From: Treponema sp.
Lineage (GTDB): Bacteria > Spirochaetota > Spirochaetia > Treponematales > Breznakiellaceae
Length of the DNA stretch: 35,434 nucleotides
Assembly: GCA_031260245.1 (NCBI GenBank)
Contig: JAIRKH010000103.1
Span: 1-35,434, forward strand
Reading direction: 5' to 3'
A program made the translations under genes and the position numbers. A model generated the notes under the pieces. That model searched no databases, was not told the DNA's origin, and saw only the letters and a list, made by a program, of their open reading frames with translations. Below, piece after piece: positions 1-8,633 of this stretch (position 1 is the first letter of the stretch; each line of letters opens with the position of its first letter).

Positions 1-578
1 TCCCGTTTCGGCGCGGCGATGGGAACGGTCTTTTCAGGCGTAGGAGTCGACGCGGGGAGCGGCGCCGCGCTTGCCGTTTCCGCGTGTTCCATGTTCATCA
101 ACGCGGCCAGCATCGCGTCCATTTTCACGTTGTAGTTCTGCATCCCCTGTATGGCCGCGGATTCCACCGATATCGCCCGCACCCGCAGGCGATACACTGT
201 ACCAAGCCTTTGAACAGTCCCGGAGATGATGGACTGCGCTCCCAGCATTCTTCCTATGGCTTGCGCGGATTCGTCGCTCACCTCGCCGGACGTCTGAAAA
301 TGCATCTCCTGCCGTATTATTTCCAGATTCTGTCGGTCAACGACCGTTATGACCCCTCCGTTTACTACATACGTCGTCAATTCGTCGATGATGTAATTCG
401 ACAAGTCAACGTATTCCGTCTGAAAATTCAATATCACGACTTTGGAGCCGGGTTGCAACCGTCCCTCAAGATAGCGATTCGCCGCCTGCAACGCCTGGTC
501 TAAGGTTGTCGCTTCTTGTGTATACACGCAATAGTTCATCGCCGTCAGAGCTATCGCAAACCATATCGTCTTTTTCAC
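1..578 (-). CDS. CsgG/LpoB-like secreted protein, 3' end outside window
   Basis: This frame begins GTG-AAA-AAG at 578, 4-5 nt after a strong TAGGAGG (583-590), and stays open to the window edge, giving 192 codons. The N-terminus is a signal peptide (MKKTIWFAIALTAMNYCVYT, then QEA). The body has the alpha/beta pattern of CsgG/LpoB-type domains: a KVVILNFQ strand, LSNYIIDELTTYVV, VVDRQNLEIIRQE, and a GAQSIISGTVQRLG strand. It then runs into an Ala/Pro-rich stretch. Such domains sit in the periplasm or on the outer membrane; the specific role is unknown. The protein at 31095-32245 shares the same domain, including an identical LSNYIIDEL, so the two are paralogues. The forward-strand ORF in this region is a shadow. 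I am confident of the gene and moderately confident of the family. Confidence 0.85.
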   Translation of the reverse strand, partial: MKKTIWFAIALTAMNYCVYTQEATTLDQALQAANRYLEGRLQPGSKVVILNFQTEYVDLSNYIIDELTTYVVNGGVITVVDRQNLEIIRQEMHFQTSGEVSDESAQAIGRMLGAQSIISGTVQRLGTVYRLRVRAISVESAAIQGMQNYNVKMDAMLAALMNMEHAETASAAPLPASTPTPEKTVPIAAPKR

Positions 579-599
579 AAATTCCTCCTAAATATGTCT

Positions 600-629
600 G
601 ATAAAATAAAAACGCCCCTTTTCGAGCGT
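600..629 (-). terminator. Intrinsic terminator or attenuator before the CsgG-like gene
   Basis: Reading the minus strand, ACGCTC (629-624) pairs with GGGCGT (617-612) across a six-base loop with one T-G wobble. TTTTTATTTTAT follows directly. It lies only about 10 nt before the ribosome-binding site of the gene starting at 578. It could therefore end a short RNA or act as an attenuator for that gene. Confidence 0.6.
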
Positions 630-785
630 CGGAGGCCTACTTATAGAGAAGAAAAATATTTTGTAACCGATTATAATAGTTAAATATAATACAGGGAGGG
701 GGAAAAATAACGCCGCAAGCGCTTTAACGCATAATGAGAGTAATTTTTGAAAAGAATCGTTATAAAACGCGGCGTCCAAAATCAT
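600..785 (-). ncRNA. Candidate structured leader RNA or small RNA
   Basis: The minus-strand segment between a consensus promoter (792-820) and a hairpin/T-run terminator (600-629) is about 185 nt and has no convincing coding sequence. A 7-bp long-range stem, ACGCCGC pairing with GCGGCGT (about 769-776 and 709-716), closes a large internal region. This layout fits either a stand-alone small RNA or a 5' leader controlling the gene at 578. I do not recognise a known riboswitch class. Confidence 0.35.
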
Positions 786-791
786 AAAAAT

Positions 792-820
792 ATTATAGTT
801 AATGTATTTGATATTGTCAA
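792..820 (-). promoter_or_regulatory. Consensus sigma-70-type promoter, leftward
   Basis: On the minus strand TTGACA (820-815), a 17-nt spacer and TATAAT (797-792) match the housekeeping consensus exactly. The expected start is near 785, about 200 nt before the first gene it could serve (578). Confidence 0.75.
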
Positions 821-855
821 GGCTTAAAAAACAACAAAAAGAATCTAGGAATCGT

Positions 856-884
856 TTGACAACCGAGAGCGTATTTGATATACT
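856..884 (+). promoter_or_regulatory. Promoter of the hemerythrin gene
   Basis: TTGACA (856-861), a 17-nt spacer and TATACT (879-884) lie about 54 nt before the hemerythrin ATG. The gene has an AAGGAGG ribosome-binding site at 925-931. This promoter diverges from the one at 792-820. Confidence 0.75.
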
Positions 885-937
885 ATTAATGAGGTTTTGA
901 GATTTCATCATAGCCATTTATATTAAGGAGGAGAATA

Positions 938-1345
938 ATGCCTACATTCCAATGGGACGATAGTCTGCTGACTGGTAACGCTCTTATCGACTCAGAGCAT
1001 AAAGAGCTTGTCAGAGCTATCAATGATTTTTTCGACGCTTGCGACAAAAAAATCAACAGGGACGATTTTCAGAAAGTCTTGAGTTTTCTGAATTCTTACA
1101 CTATCAAACATTTCAGCGACGAGGAACAACTCCAGATGAAGTACGATTATCCGTATTATAAAGACCATAAGAAATTTCACGACTCTTACAAAGAGGTCGT
1201 ACGAAACCTTATGCACGAATTCATCATGCGAGGTATAACCGATGAACTGATAACGAGAGCGGGACACGACGTCGGCGAAGTCATCGTCGCTCACATCAGG
1301 ACGGAGGACCGCCGCCTCGCGGCTCACATCAAAGCGGTGGAATAA
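938..1345 (+). CDS. Bacteriohemerythrin
   Basis: This 135-residue protein is the full length of a single-domain bacterial hemerythrin, an oxygen-binding four-helix bundle with a non-haem di-iron site. All seven expected iron ligands are visible: His21 (DSEHKEL), His58 and Glu62 (KHFSDEEQ), His77 and His81 (DHKKFH), and His119 and Asp124 (HIRTED). No signal peptide is present, so it is cytoplasmic. It is monocistronic, with its own consensus promoter and a strong ribosome-binding site. Its stop is one base from the stop of the convergent gene on the minus strand. In microaerophilic or anaerobic bacteria such proteins are linked to oxygen sensing, storage or scavenging; the role here is inferred. 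Confidence 0.93.
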   Translation: MPTFQWDDSLLTGNALIDSEHKELVRAINDFFDACDKKINRDDFQKVLSFLNSYTIKHFSDEEQLQMKYDYPYYKDHKKFHDSYKEVVRNLMHEFIMRGITDELITRAGHDVGEVIVAHIRTEDRRLAAHIKAVE

Positions 1346-1346
1346 G

Positions 1347-2096
1347 TTACTTTATTTCCAGTTCGTTCACACTGAGACCGTCGCGGTATAGTTTGATGAA
1401 ATTGTTGTAGTCAAGGACGCGCTCTCCTTGGACGAAGAATACGTAGTAGTAGACTCCCTTGGGCAGGTAGAGGGTGAGACCGTAACTGCCCGGAGAGTTT
1501 TCTTTTAGTTCGTACATAAAGGGGTCCCAGTTATTGAAACTGCCCGCCACATAAACCGATTGACCGGACCGCCCTTTATAGGAAAAAACGACGCCGCCGG
1601 AAGGCGCGCCTTCCATCGCGGCGGCAGGTTCGTCTTTGACTGGGGGCAGAGGGGCGATAGATACGATTATTCCCGATTCGTTTATCCGCTTGTTCGGATT
1701 GACGGGGTCCGCGGTCCAAAGACCGTCAATAACAAGCCGGTATTCCAGAGAGTCGATACCCTTCGGAACCGTATAGGTGAAGAACAGGATGCCGGAGTCC
1801 TTGTAGGCGACGGACGGAACTCCCCTAACTTCTTGCTTTTGCGGTTTAGGACTGTCGTCCGGCGTCATAAGTTTCTTAAACCAATACACCTTGGCAAAGC
1901 CCTCGTGGGCAAAGGCAATGCCTACTCTTTTATAAAGAGAGGGCGCGGTCCAAAGAACTCCATCTTCAAATACTTCGGGCTGTCCGGCCGAAGTAAGATT
2001 AACTAAATGGTTAATAAATTGATAAGATTCTGTATTCAACGCCCCAATTGTGCCGATAATAAACACAAGGAACACTGTAGAAATAAACGCTTTCAT
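1347..2096 (-). CDS. Secreted protein with C-terminal glycogen-binding-like (CBM48/AMPK-type) domain
   Basis: The chosen start is ATG at 2096. It gives 249 residues beginning with a signal peptide (MKAFISTVFLVFIIGTIGA) and avoids overlap with the divergent gene at 2147. The C-terminal part, roughly residues 165-245, has the early-set carbohydrate-binding pattern: SVYVAGSFNNWDP, a polar linker, GSYGLTLYLPKGVYYYVFFV and a closing DYNN segment. The middle region also has GLWTADPVNPNK, typical of these modules. No catalytic domain is visible, so it is probably a surface or periplasmic sugar-binding or structural protein. Spirochaete relatives are mostly annotated as hypothetical or glycogen-binding-domain proteins. 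Confidence 0.8.
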   Translation of the reverse strand: MKAFISTVFLVFIIGTIGALNTESYQFINHLVNLTSAGQPEVFEDGVLWTAPSLYKRVGIAFAHEGFAKVYWFKKLMTPDDSPKPQKQEVRGVPSVAYKDSGILFFTYTVPKGIDSLEYRLVIDGLWTADPVNPNKRINESGIIVSIAPLPPVKDEPAAAMEGAPSGGVVFSYKGRSGQSVYVAGSFNNWDPFMYELKENSPGSYGLTLYLPKGVYYYVFFVQGERVLDYNNFIKLYRDGLSVNELEIK

Positions 2097-2146
2097 AAGC
2101 TCTTTACAATTATCGGAAAATATAGCATTATAGTCAAGAGGAAATA

Positions 2147-4984
2147 GTGCCGTCATTAAACAATCTTGAAAAATTTAGAAACTTGTTCCGTAATATCGGC
2201 AATGAAGCAAAAGATTTAGCTTCAAGAGGATTAACCTTTACGGAACTTCCTTTGCCAGACGCGGTCGACGCTGAACATGAAACAACGCAACAGGACCTTG
2301 ATAACGTTCCTGATTTCGATATCGACAATCTTTTTGAAGACTCTTCCACCCAGGCTAACATGGCGGATGATTTTGATATAGATAGCCTTTTTGCAGATAC
2401 GCCTATAATTGAATCGACGGACGAATCCGTCGATTCAAACGGGCGGAGTCCGCCTGCCGAGTCCGCCGCCGAACCGCCCGTGTCTGGCGATATACCGGAA
2501 ATCCCCGCGGACATACCTAACATAGACGACCTCGATCCCCAGGACGATTTCTCGCTCGACGACCTACCGCCCCTCGGCGACGATTCTCCCGTGCAAGACG
2601 CAGAAGCGGACATACCTAACATAGACGACCTCGATCCCCAAGACGATTTCTCGCTCGACGACCTGCCGCCTCTCGGCGACGATTCTTCCGCGCAAGACGC
2701 AGAAGCGGACATACCTAACATAGACGACCTGTCCTCGTCCGGCGCAGATGGACAGGTCGGCGGAAACGCTGACAGCGTGTCGGGTAACGCGGCGCTCGAT
2801 ACAGGAGTAATGGAGGGAGACGAACCTCCGCCTCTGGACGCGGGATTTGACGACTTTGTCGTTCCGGGACTCGACGACTTTCAAGATAGAGCAGATGGCG
2901 AAAAGCCGAAATTCGCCGCTTCTGACAACATTGAAGAAATCAATCTAACCGAAGAAGAATACGAACATCTGAAAAACTCGCTTGCTAGTTTTCCACTTAA
3001 CTTACGTATTATCTGCGAAGAGCTTATAGCCGAGCAAGCTGTCGCGCCAGAACTCATGTCGCGGCTCATAAAGCTTTTGGTAAAAGAAGCGCCCATTCAG
3101 GAGGTCGCGGACCTTGCCGGTAAGATCCAAGGGCGCATCATCAACATACCCAAAGACTTTGAAAAGAAGAGCGGAGCAGAGCTTGAAGCGGAAAAATCAA
3201 GTTTCTCGTATCTTTTCGTCCATAAATTCCTGCCTATTTTCGGATGGACTTTGTTTATCGGAGCGGTTATCGCCTCTCTCTTTTACCTCGGTTATCGTTT
3301 CGTTTGGATACCCCTCTACGCGGAGTCCATCTACAAAGACGGCTATGAGCGCATCGACGAGGGGCGATACGAAGACGCAAACGCTAAATTTAACCAGGCC
3401 TTCAAACTGCATCCGGTCAAGAAATGGTTCCCCATGTACGCGGAAGCTTTCATCGCGAAACGCCAGTACATCAACGCGGAAGAGAAATATGAGGGTCTCC
3501 TTAAATATTATCCCAAAGAAAAACAAGGAGCGTTGGATTACGCGTCCCTTGAAACGAATATACTCCAAAACTACGAGAAGGCGGACAATATTCTCAGAAA
3601 ATATATTCTCAATTTTAACGTGAAGGACAAGGACGCCTTGCTCGCAGTGGGCGACAACGCTCTCCTGTGGGGAGAAGTTGACCCGTCCAAGTTTGAGACG
3701 GCCCGTGAAGCTTACGCTCAATATATGGAGGCTTATGGACAGTCTCCGCAGATGCTTGAGCGTATGCTGAAATATTTTATCAGAACGGATAATCTCAAAG
3801 AAACCCTTTCATTGAAAAACTACTTTATGGATCCTGCAACGGAAAAGAAACGGAATATTTCGCTTGAAACTCTGACGGAATTGGGCGGTTATCTCTTTGA
3901 CAAGCAGTTTTCAAAAACCGAAGGCGTCCCCGACGAATACATAAGCGCCATTACCGGCGTACGCGACCTGTTGCTTAACGCGGTTAAAAAGGGTCCTGGT
4001 ATTCCAGAAGCCCATTATAATCTTTCCCGTTATTATCATTACTTTAACAATACGGCGGAGGAGAGAATCGCGCTTGAGCAGGCTTTGCCGCTTTTTGATT
4101 CCGCGTCCGAAACGCCAAAACGGCTCAAGAAGCGCATCGATGCGGAACGCCGATACGCTCAAGTTCTCATCAAAAACAAGGAATTTTTCGCATCGGAAGA
4201 GCATCTGCAAAAAGGTATCCATCTCTATGAAAACGGGCTTTCTCGGAATCTTTTCGTTCCGTCTCCGGATTTGGCGAGACTCTACGCGGATATGGGGGAC
4301 CTCGACTACTTCACTAAGGAAACCGATTGGGATATGGCGCTCGAATACTATAGGCGGGCGGAGAAAAGTGGGTGGAAGCCGCCGGAGATGCTCTACCGCA
4401 TGGGCGCGGCTTTCTATCGCCAGAAAAAATGGGCGGAAGCCCAAGAGAAATTCGTGGACGCGGCCGCGGAACTACCGCTGAACAGACGCATTCTCAACAC
4501 GCTAGGCAACGTTTCTTTCCTACGAGGCGACTATTTCACGGCAGAGGGCTATTATGGCAGGCTTCTGAACATATTAAACGCGGACAAAGCCCGGTTTCCG
4601 GAACTCTCTCCTCAGACGCGCCCCGACCATTCCGCGCTTGCGGACCGGCTCGTGGTCGCCCAAAATAACATGGGCGTCGTGATGGAGGCGCTCGCGGAAC
4701 GCACCGGGGACCCGTCTTACAAAGACCGCGCCTTGGGTTATTACATCGATTCCCAGCGCGCGTGGGACAGCTTCACTCGCAATCCGAAAACGTTTGTCCG
4801 CGCCGGAATAACGGACATCTCCGCGCCGGGCGTAAACCTCGCGTACCTCAACTCTCAAAACGCCTTCTCGCATCAACCAGAATTTGAACCGCATATCTAC
4901 GTGGAAATCGACAAAGACGTGCTCGAACCTTCGGAATGGGAACAACTGCTGTCCACAGAGCGATTAATGGAACCATTGGATTAA
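2147..4984 (+). CDS. FlcA-like periplasmic flagellar collar protein (TPR protein)
   Basis: This 945-residue protein starts at GTG 2147, after AAGAGGA. It has three parts. The N-terminus (about 1-240) is very acidic and carries a 33-residue direct repeat. One transmembrane helix lies near 362-385 (GWTLFIGAVIASLFYLGYRF). A long C-terminal region of TPR-like helical repeats follows (for example YKDGYERIDEGRYEDANAKF and MLYRMGAAFYRQKKWAEAQEKF). This matches the layout of FlcA, known from Borrelia BB0326, which anchors the collar around the periplasmic flagellar motor: cytoplasmic N-terminus, single helix, periplasmic TPRs. The FlcA name rests on architecture and spirochaete context, not on alignment. 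It is transcribed divergently from the gene at 1347-2096 across only 50 bp. Confidence 0.7.
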   Translation: MPSLNNLEKFRNLFRNIGNEAKDLASRGLTFTELPLPDAVDAEHETTQQDLDNVPDFDIDNLFEDSSTQANMADDFDIDSLFADTPIIESTDESVDSNGRSPPAESAAEPPVSGDIPEIPADIPNIDDLDPQDDFSLDDLPPLGDDSPVQDAEADIPNIDDLDPQDDFSLDDLPPLGDDSSAQDAEADIPNIDDLSSSGADGQVGGNADSVSGNAALDTGVMEGDEPPPLDAGFDDFVVPGLDDFQDRADGEKPKFAASDNIEEINLTEEEYEHLKNSLASFPLNLRIICEELIAEQAVAPELMSRLIKLLVKEAPIQEVADLAGKIQGRIINIPKDFEKKSGAELEAEKSSFSYLFVHKFLPIFGWTLFIGAVIASLFYLGYRFVWIPLYAESIYKDGYERIDEGRYEDANAKFNQAFKLHPVKKWFPMYAEAFIAKRQYINAEEKYEGLLKYYPKEKQGALDYASLETNILQNYEKADNILRKYILNFNVKDKDALLAVGDNALLWGEVDPSKFETAREAYAQYMEAYGQSPQMLERMLKYFIRTDNLKETLSLKNYFMDPATEKKRNISLETLTELGGYLFDKQFSKTEGVPDEYISAITGVRDLLLNAVKKGPGIPEAHYNLSRYYHYFNNTAEERIALEQALPLFDSASETPKRLKKRIDAERRYAQVLIKNKEFFASEEHLQKGIHLYENGLSRNLFVPSPDLARLYADMGDLDYFTKETDWDMALEYYRRAEKSGWKPPEMLYRMGAAFYRQKKWAEAQEKFVDAAAELPLNRRILNTLGNVSFLRGDYFTAEGYYGRLLNILNADKARFPELSPQTRPDHSALADRLVVAQNNMGVVMEALAERTGDPSYKDRALGYYIDSQRAWDSFTRNPKTFVRAGITDISAPGVNLAYLNSQNAFSHQPEFEPHIYVEIDKDVLEPSEWEQLLSTERLMEPLD
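2510..2730 (+). repeat. 99-bp in-frame tandem repeat in the FlcA-like gene
   Basis: Copies begin at 2510, 2609 and 2708; the third is partial. The exact period is 99 nt, or 33 codons. Each unit encodes ADIPNIDDLDPQDDFSLDD followed by LPPLGDDS. The first two copies differ at only a few bases, which suggests recent duplication. Confidence 0.9.
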
Positions 4985-5013
4985 AAGGCGGTTTGGAGAA
5001 ATTTATTCCCATT

Positions 5014-6036
5014 TTAGAAACGTGTTTTTCTCTTCTCCGCTAAACCGGTTATCTTAAATTCAAACGGGTCTCCGTTATCGAGAATGACTCTACCCGCGAA
5101 TAAACCGCAGAAGCGTTTTCGCGCCGAGTAATAAGAAAGCACGCGGTTACTTCCCGTCCACTCTACTTCCGGTGTGAATACCATTTCCAGCCTATTGTTG
5201 TTACTGGTGAAGCGCCAGGGCAGAAGCCAATTCGTAGGGGATATGTGGAAGGTAACATGGTCGAGTTTGTGCAGTTTGCCGTCAAGGAAGAAGGCGTTTT
5301 CCGTTCCATGTCTCGAATCAGCGGAATCGTATCCGATACTGAAGCCCGCTTGTTTGCCTCCGCTTGCGCCGCAGGCGGCCGCCCAGTAGCGAATGTCGGT
5401 ATTCGGACGGACGCCCCGGACGCGGCCGAAAACGCCCCACGCATTGCCTTTGATAAAGGCGATTTCCGTGACGCCTATCTGTATGACGCCTTCCACAGAA
5501 AAATGCGGCGCATGAACCGAATACCGGAACGCATTGTTTTTCGCCCACGGCATAACAGTTGCAATAGACTCCGAGTGAGGCGGAGGAATCAGTACGACTT
5601 CCCCCCGCAATGTCCTGTGCCGGTCAAAGCGAGGAATGTCGACTTTTATGACGCGCGCTCCACTTTTCATAACGATAAAATCAACAATAAATTGCTTTCT
5701 GTGTAACCGTACCGAACCTTTCTCAACGGAATCCGGCATCTCAAAACTTCCCAATGAAAAAAGACTCGGAAACGTCTTGGAAAGCTTTTTACGATCTCTG
5801 AGGGAAACCATATGGATGCTTACATAACCAAGGTATCCGTCGTCCGCGACCTCGAAGACAAAAAGATGAGTCGGTGAAGAGATGATGTATCGATCGGCTT
5901 CGCTTATGCGGCGACGCGGTACGAGCAGAAGGGTCCTGTCGTAGACGAAGAGAGGCGCGCGCGCCCACCCGAAACGTATGGCCTTTCCATTGTCGTTAAA
6001 GATTGAAACAGGTTTCTCTATTTTCGGCATCTTCAC
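5014..6036 (-). CDS. DUF2804 family protein
   Basis: This 340-residue protein resembles the DUF2804 family, which is common in spirochaetes and has no assigned biochemical function. Family-like features are the early GWAR motif (about residues 23-26), a Trp/His-rich beta-structured middle, and a C-terminal segment around FTSNNNRLEMVFTPEVEW. No signal peptide or membrane helix is seen. The start is GTG at 6036, whose GTGA overlaps the TGA of the upstream gene by 4 nt, so the two are translationally coupled. An ATG two codons later (6030) is an alternative start. It converges on the FlcA-like gene with a 29-bp gap. Confidence 0.8.
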   Translation of the reverse strand: MKMPKIEKPVSIFNDNGKAIRFGWARAPLFVYDRTLLLVPRRRISEADRYIISSPTHLFVFEVADDGYLGYVSIHMVSLRDRKKLSKTFPSLFSLGSFEMPDSVEKGSVRLHRKQFIVDFIVMKSGARVIKVDIPRFDRHRTLRGEVVLIPPPHSESIATVMPWAKNNAFRYSVHAPHFSVEGVIQIGVTEIAFIKGNAWGVFGRVRGVRPNTDIRYWAAACGASGGKQAGFSIGYDSADSRHGTENAFFLDGKLHKLDHVTFHISPTNWLLPWRFTSNNNRLEMVFTPEVEWTGSNRVLSYYSARKRFCGLFAGRVILDNGDPFEFKITGLAEKRKTRF

Positions 6037-6989
6037 TTCTCTGACGGCAACGGAGGATTAATGACGGCGGACGTAACGACCGCGATAAGCCCTGTCCATA
6101 TAAAGCCGTATCCAAAATAGGTAAAAACATCGGCGGAATTCCGATCGCCATGCTGGACAAGGTAGTTTGAAACGACTTGACCGCCCGCTCCGAGCGTAAG
6201 AAGAAGCGAACCGAGCGTAAAACCGACGTTCTTCCATTTCATCTTGTTTCTATAAGACGCGTACTCCTCCGCGCTATACAAAGGACTCTGAATGACGGGA
6301 GCCTTTTCGGACGGCAAAGTAACGACGTCATTCATGCGTCCCCCCGCACGCGACGAAAAAATAAGAGGCTTCCCGTCTCTGAAGTTATTCCTATTCCAAT
6401 AATTGACGCTGTTTTCATCAAGCGGCTTCCGTTCCACGAGGGAAACCTGCGGAAAACTATGTACCGAAATCAATTCGTGTTCGTCTATTTGTAATTCAGG
6501 AATATTCTCAAATTTCAAACGCGCCTTTTCCGTAAAAGTGTAGACGTGTAAAACAGGATGTTCGTTTTCTATCGTCGTATCCGGATTGACGACGAAGTCA
6601 AAGCCCATATCGCCTTTTGCCATATACGTCAGAATGACGCGCGCCTGAATGAACAAACCCTTTTGTTGTCTTTCCGGCGTTTTTACTCGTATGCGCCCAT
6701 AGAGGATTTCCAGTGTGTCCCCATTGTAAACAAGAGAGGTATTCTCAAGAACCTTAACCAATATACCAGACGGAGACAATCTCAGCTCTACAGAACCGCC
6801 TGGTCCCGTCTGTATCATATCCATCTTACCCACAGGCAAGTCCTGTAGATTCTCTAACTGGTAAATCGTGCGTTGTCCGTCCGACGTAAGCGCAAAATCG
6901 GCGCCTTGGGCAAAGAACACCCGCGCTTCTTCCTGCGCGGATAAGCTCGCGACCGACAGTAAGAACAGCCAATAAAAGCGTCTAATCAT
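6033..6989 (-). CDS. FecR-domain-like exported membrane protein
   Basis: This 318-residue protein starts with a signal peptide (MIRRFYWLFLLSVASLSAQ). A FecR-like beta-rich domain (about 25-130) follows, in which IQTGPGGSVELRLSPSGILVKV and GRIRVKTPE match the usual pattern of FecR domains. Two hydrophobic helices lie near the C-terminus (NVGFTLGSLLLTLGAGGQVV and FGYGFIWTGLIAVVTSAVI). The classical FecR N-terminal anti-sigma region is absent, so it is not a standard iron-signalling regulator. Its role is unknown. It is the first gene of a two-gene unit with the DUF2804 protein. A GAGAGGGAAG ribosome-binding site precedes the ATG. Confidence 0.72.
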   Translation of the reverse strand: MIRRFYWLFLLSVASLSAQEEARVFFAQGADFALTSDGQRTIYQLENLQDLPVGKMDMIQTGPGGSVELRLSPSGILVKVLENTSLVYNGDTLEILYGRIRVKTPERQQKGLFIQARVILTYMAKGDMGFDFVVNPDTTIENEHPVLHVYTFTEKARLKFENIPELQIDEHELISVHSFPQVSLVERKPLDENSVNYWNRNNFRDGKPLIFSSRAGGRMNDVVTLPSEKAPVIQSPLYSAEEYASYRNKMKWKNVGFTLGSLLLTLGAGGQVVSNYLVQHGDRNSADVFTYFGYGFIWTGLIAVVTSAVINPPLPSEK

Positions 6990-7120
6990 ACTTCCCTCTC
7001 AATACCAGTTCGTTAGAAACCACGTCTCTACCGCGGTAAATTTAATTATATCACATTATGGCGAAAGAAGGAAGAGAAGAAAAGTATTTACCCGAAATTT
7101 CTGCGTAATAAAGAAACGGC

Positions 7121-7149
7121 TTGAAAATTCGATAAAAGTTGAATACACT
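7121..7149 (+). promoter_or_regulatory. Promoter with -10 box 6 nt before an ATG
   Basis: TTGAAA (7121-7126), a 17-nt spacer and TACACT (7144-7149) are followed by six bases and then ATG (7156). There is no Shine-Dalgarno sequence. The likely start point falls on the start codon, so the transcript may be leaderless. Confidence 0.55.
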
Positions 7150-7155
7150 ACAGAT

Positions 7156-7557
7156 ATGTATCCGAAAATACTTTCGCTGTTATTGATAACGGTAGGCGTT
7201 ATGCTTATTTGGTTTGGACTGTCTTTTTTCTTTAAGCGGAAGAAAAGTTCGGCAAAAGAAATTGTAGAAACCGCAGTCTCAAGAAAACCTGTTTGTCCAC
7301 TCTGTTCGGCTACATTGGAAGACGGGGAGAACATTCGGTCCACGGTTTTTCCCCAGCCCGTTCGTTTCGTCAATGAAAAAATCATGAGTATACGGGGTTG
7401 CCCGCATTGTCTACATGGGGAGCGGCGGAGAACGTGTCCTGTTTGTTCGGCGGTTCTCTCTGTCGACGATGCGCTTACGGCCCGCATGATTGAAAGTAAT
7501 GAAAAGACAAGCGTTAAAATTTTCGGGTGCTCAAAATGCCGCGAGGCGCCGCAGTGA
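7156..7557 (+). CDS. Membrane-anchored zinc-ribbon protein, function unknown
   Basis: The 133-residue protein has one N-terminal transmembrane helix (about residues 5-27, ILSLLLITVGVMLIWFGLSFFF) and a basic stop-transfer segment. The cytoplasmic domain carries four CxxC pairs: CPLC, CPHC, CPVC and CSKC. The spacing suits two zinc ribbons. No enzyme motif is visible. Its last 4 nt overlap the next gene (GTGA), so it is probably co-translated with the deacetylase lipoprotein. No ribosome-binding site precedes the start, and a promoter -10 box lies only 6 nt upstream. I do not recognise a named family. Confidence 0.8.
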   Translation: MYPKILSLLLITVGVMLIWFGLSFFFKRKKSSAKEIVETAVSRKPVCPLCSATLEDGENIRSTVFPQPVRFVNEKIMSIRGCPHCLHGERRRTCPVCSAVLSVDDALTARMIESNEKTSVKIFGCSKCREAPQ

Positions 7558-8633
7558 AAAAACGTCCGTCTGTTTTATGGTTCGTATGCGCCGTCTGGGT
7601 TATTTGCGCGGCGTGCGCCCATCCGCCGCGGGCGGCCGTCGACGGGTCGCCAGAAATTGACGAGCCGTCGCTCGAAGAACAGCCGCTTGTTTCGCCTTTG
7701 CGCGTAGCGGCGGCCGCTCCTAAAGTTCTAACGGAGGAGAAACCCGCGCCTGTCGAAAAAACGCCGATGGAACAGGCCTTGGAGACCGTGCAACAAGGCG
7801 CGACAAAAAGGTACTTTGTCGCGGAAAAGGACAACATCGCCGTGAAAGCCGATGTTGACGTAGGGAACAGACGGTTCACTGCGATTTACGATGTGGATCG
7901 CGCGGAAGTCGATTTGCGCCGTTCTATTCTGCGTACGCCTTTTTCCATTGAGGATGAGGAAACCCATGAAACGTGGACAGGCGTCTTTGAATACGAAGGC
8001 GCGCCGGATGCGGGGATTCTCCTCGCGTTTGACGACGATTATCACGAAAACTGGGAGCGCAATTTCGGGCTTTTTGACAAGTTCGACGCAAAGGTAACTT
8101 TCTTTGTTCAAGGCAAGCCTTTGGTTTTTTGTAAAGCCGCGTTAGAACGAGGGCATGACGTGGGGTATCATACCATTAATCATCTCAACCTACCGCGGGT
8201 TTCAAGGACTAAATTCTTGGAAGAGTGTACAGCCGAAGTTGACGCGTTTCGCGGCGCGGGGATTCCGCTTAATTCCTTTGCTTATCCTTTTGGACTCTAT
8301 GAGCCGTGGATGTCGGACGTTTTACTCGGACATTTCAAGATACTCCGCGGCTATGGCGTAACCTTTCATATTTACGACGCATCCGCGGTCCGCGGCTTCG
8401 TCGCCAGCAAAGCCATCGACAATACCCTCTACAAGAACGACGGCGAGTTTAAAGCGTTGATTCTGCTTATGTTGAGAACCGTGAAGCTCACGGGCGGCGT
8501 TCTGCCCCTTACTACTCACGACGTTTCGGTTCACGCGGACTGGGGCATAAAACCAGACCGACTCGAATTCCTGCTCAAAACCGCCGCGGATTTGAAACTC
8601 AAGTTCTACGTGTACAGGGATTTTCTGGAGTGA
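7554..8633 (+). CDS. Polysaccharide deacetylase (NodB-type) lipoprotein
   Basis: The start chosen is GTG 7554, which overlaps the upstream stop as GTGA and has GAGG 7 nt before it. This gives 359 residues. The N-terminus looks like a lipoprotein signal (VLWFVCAVWVICAACAH, Cys21 the likely modified residue), followed by a Pro/Glu-rich linker. The catalytic region, roughly residues 150-350, has the carbohydrate esterase 4 motifs: an LAFDDDYHENW motif with the catalytic and metal Asp residues, a YHTINH metal site, FAYPFG, and LPLTTHDV near the end. It probably removes acetyl groups from a cell-envelope polysaccharide at the periplasmic face. The substrate is not shown by the sequence. Confidence 0.85.
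   Translation: MKKRPSVLWFVCAVWVICAACAHPPRAAVDGSPEIDEPSLEEQPLVSPLRVAAAAPKVLTEEKPAPVEKTPMEQALETVQQGATKRYFVAEKDNIAVKADVDVGNRRFTAIYDVDRAEVDLRRSILRTPFSIEDEETHETWTGVFEYEGAPDAGILLAFDDDYHENWERNFGLFDKFDAKVTFFVQGKPLVFCKAALERGHDVGYHTINHLNLPRVSRTKFLEECTAEVDAFRGAGIPLNSFAYPFGLYEPWMSDVLLGHFKILRGYGVTFHIYDASAVRGFVASKAIDNTLYKNDGEFKALILLMLRTVKLTGGVLPLTTHDVSVHADWGIKPDRLEFLLKTAADLKLKFYVYRDFLE

Noticed and set aside
588-917. 109-codon frame on the minus strand
   Set aside because: It lies across two consensus promoters and a terminator in AT-rich DNA, has no ribosome-binding site, and resembles no family.
2134-2721. 195-codon minus-strand frame with Ser/Gly repeats
   Set aside because: It is the antisense shadow of the acidic repeat in the FlcA-like gene.
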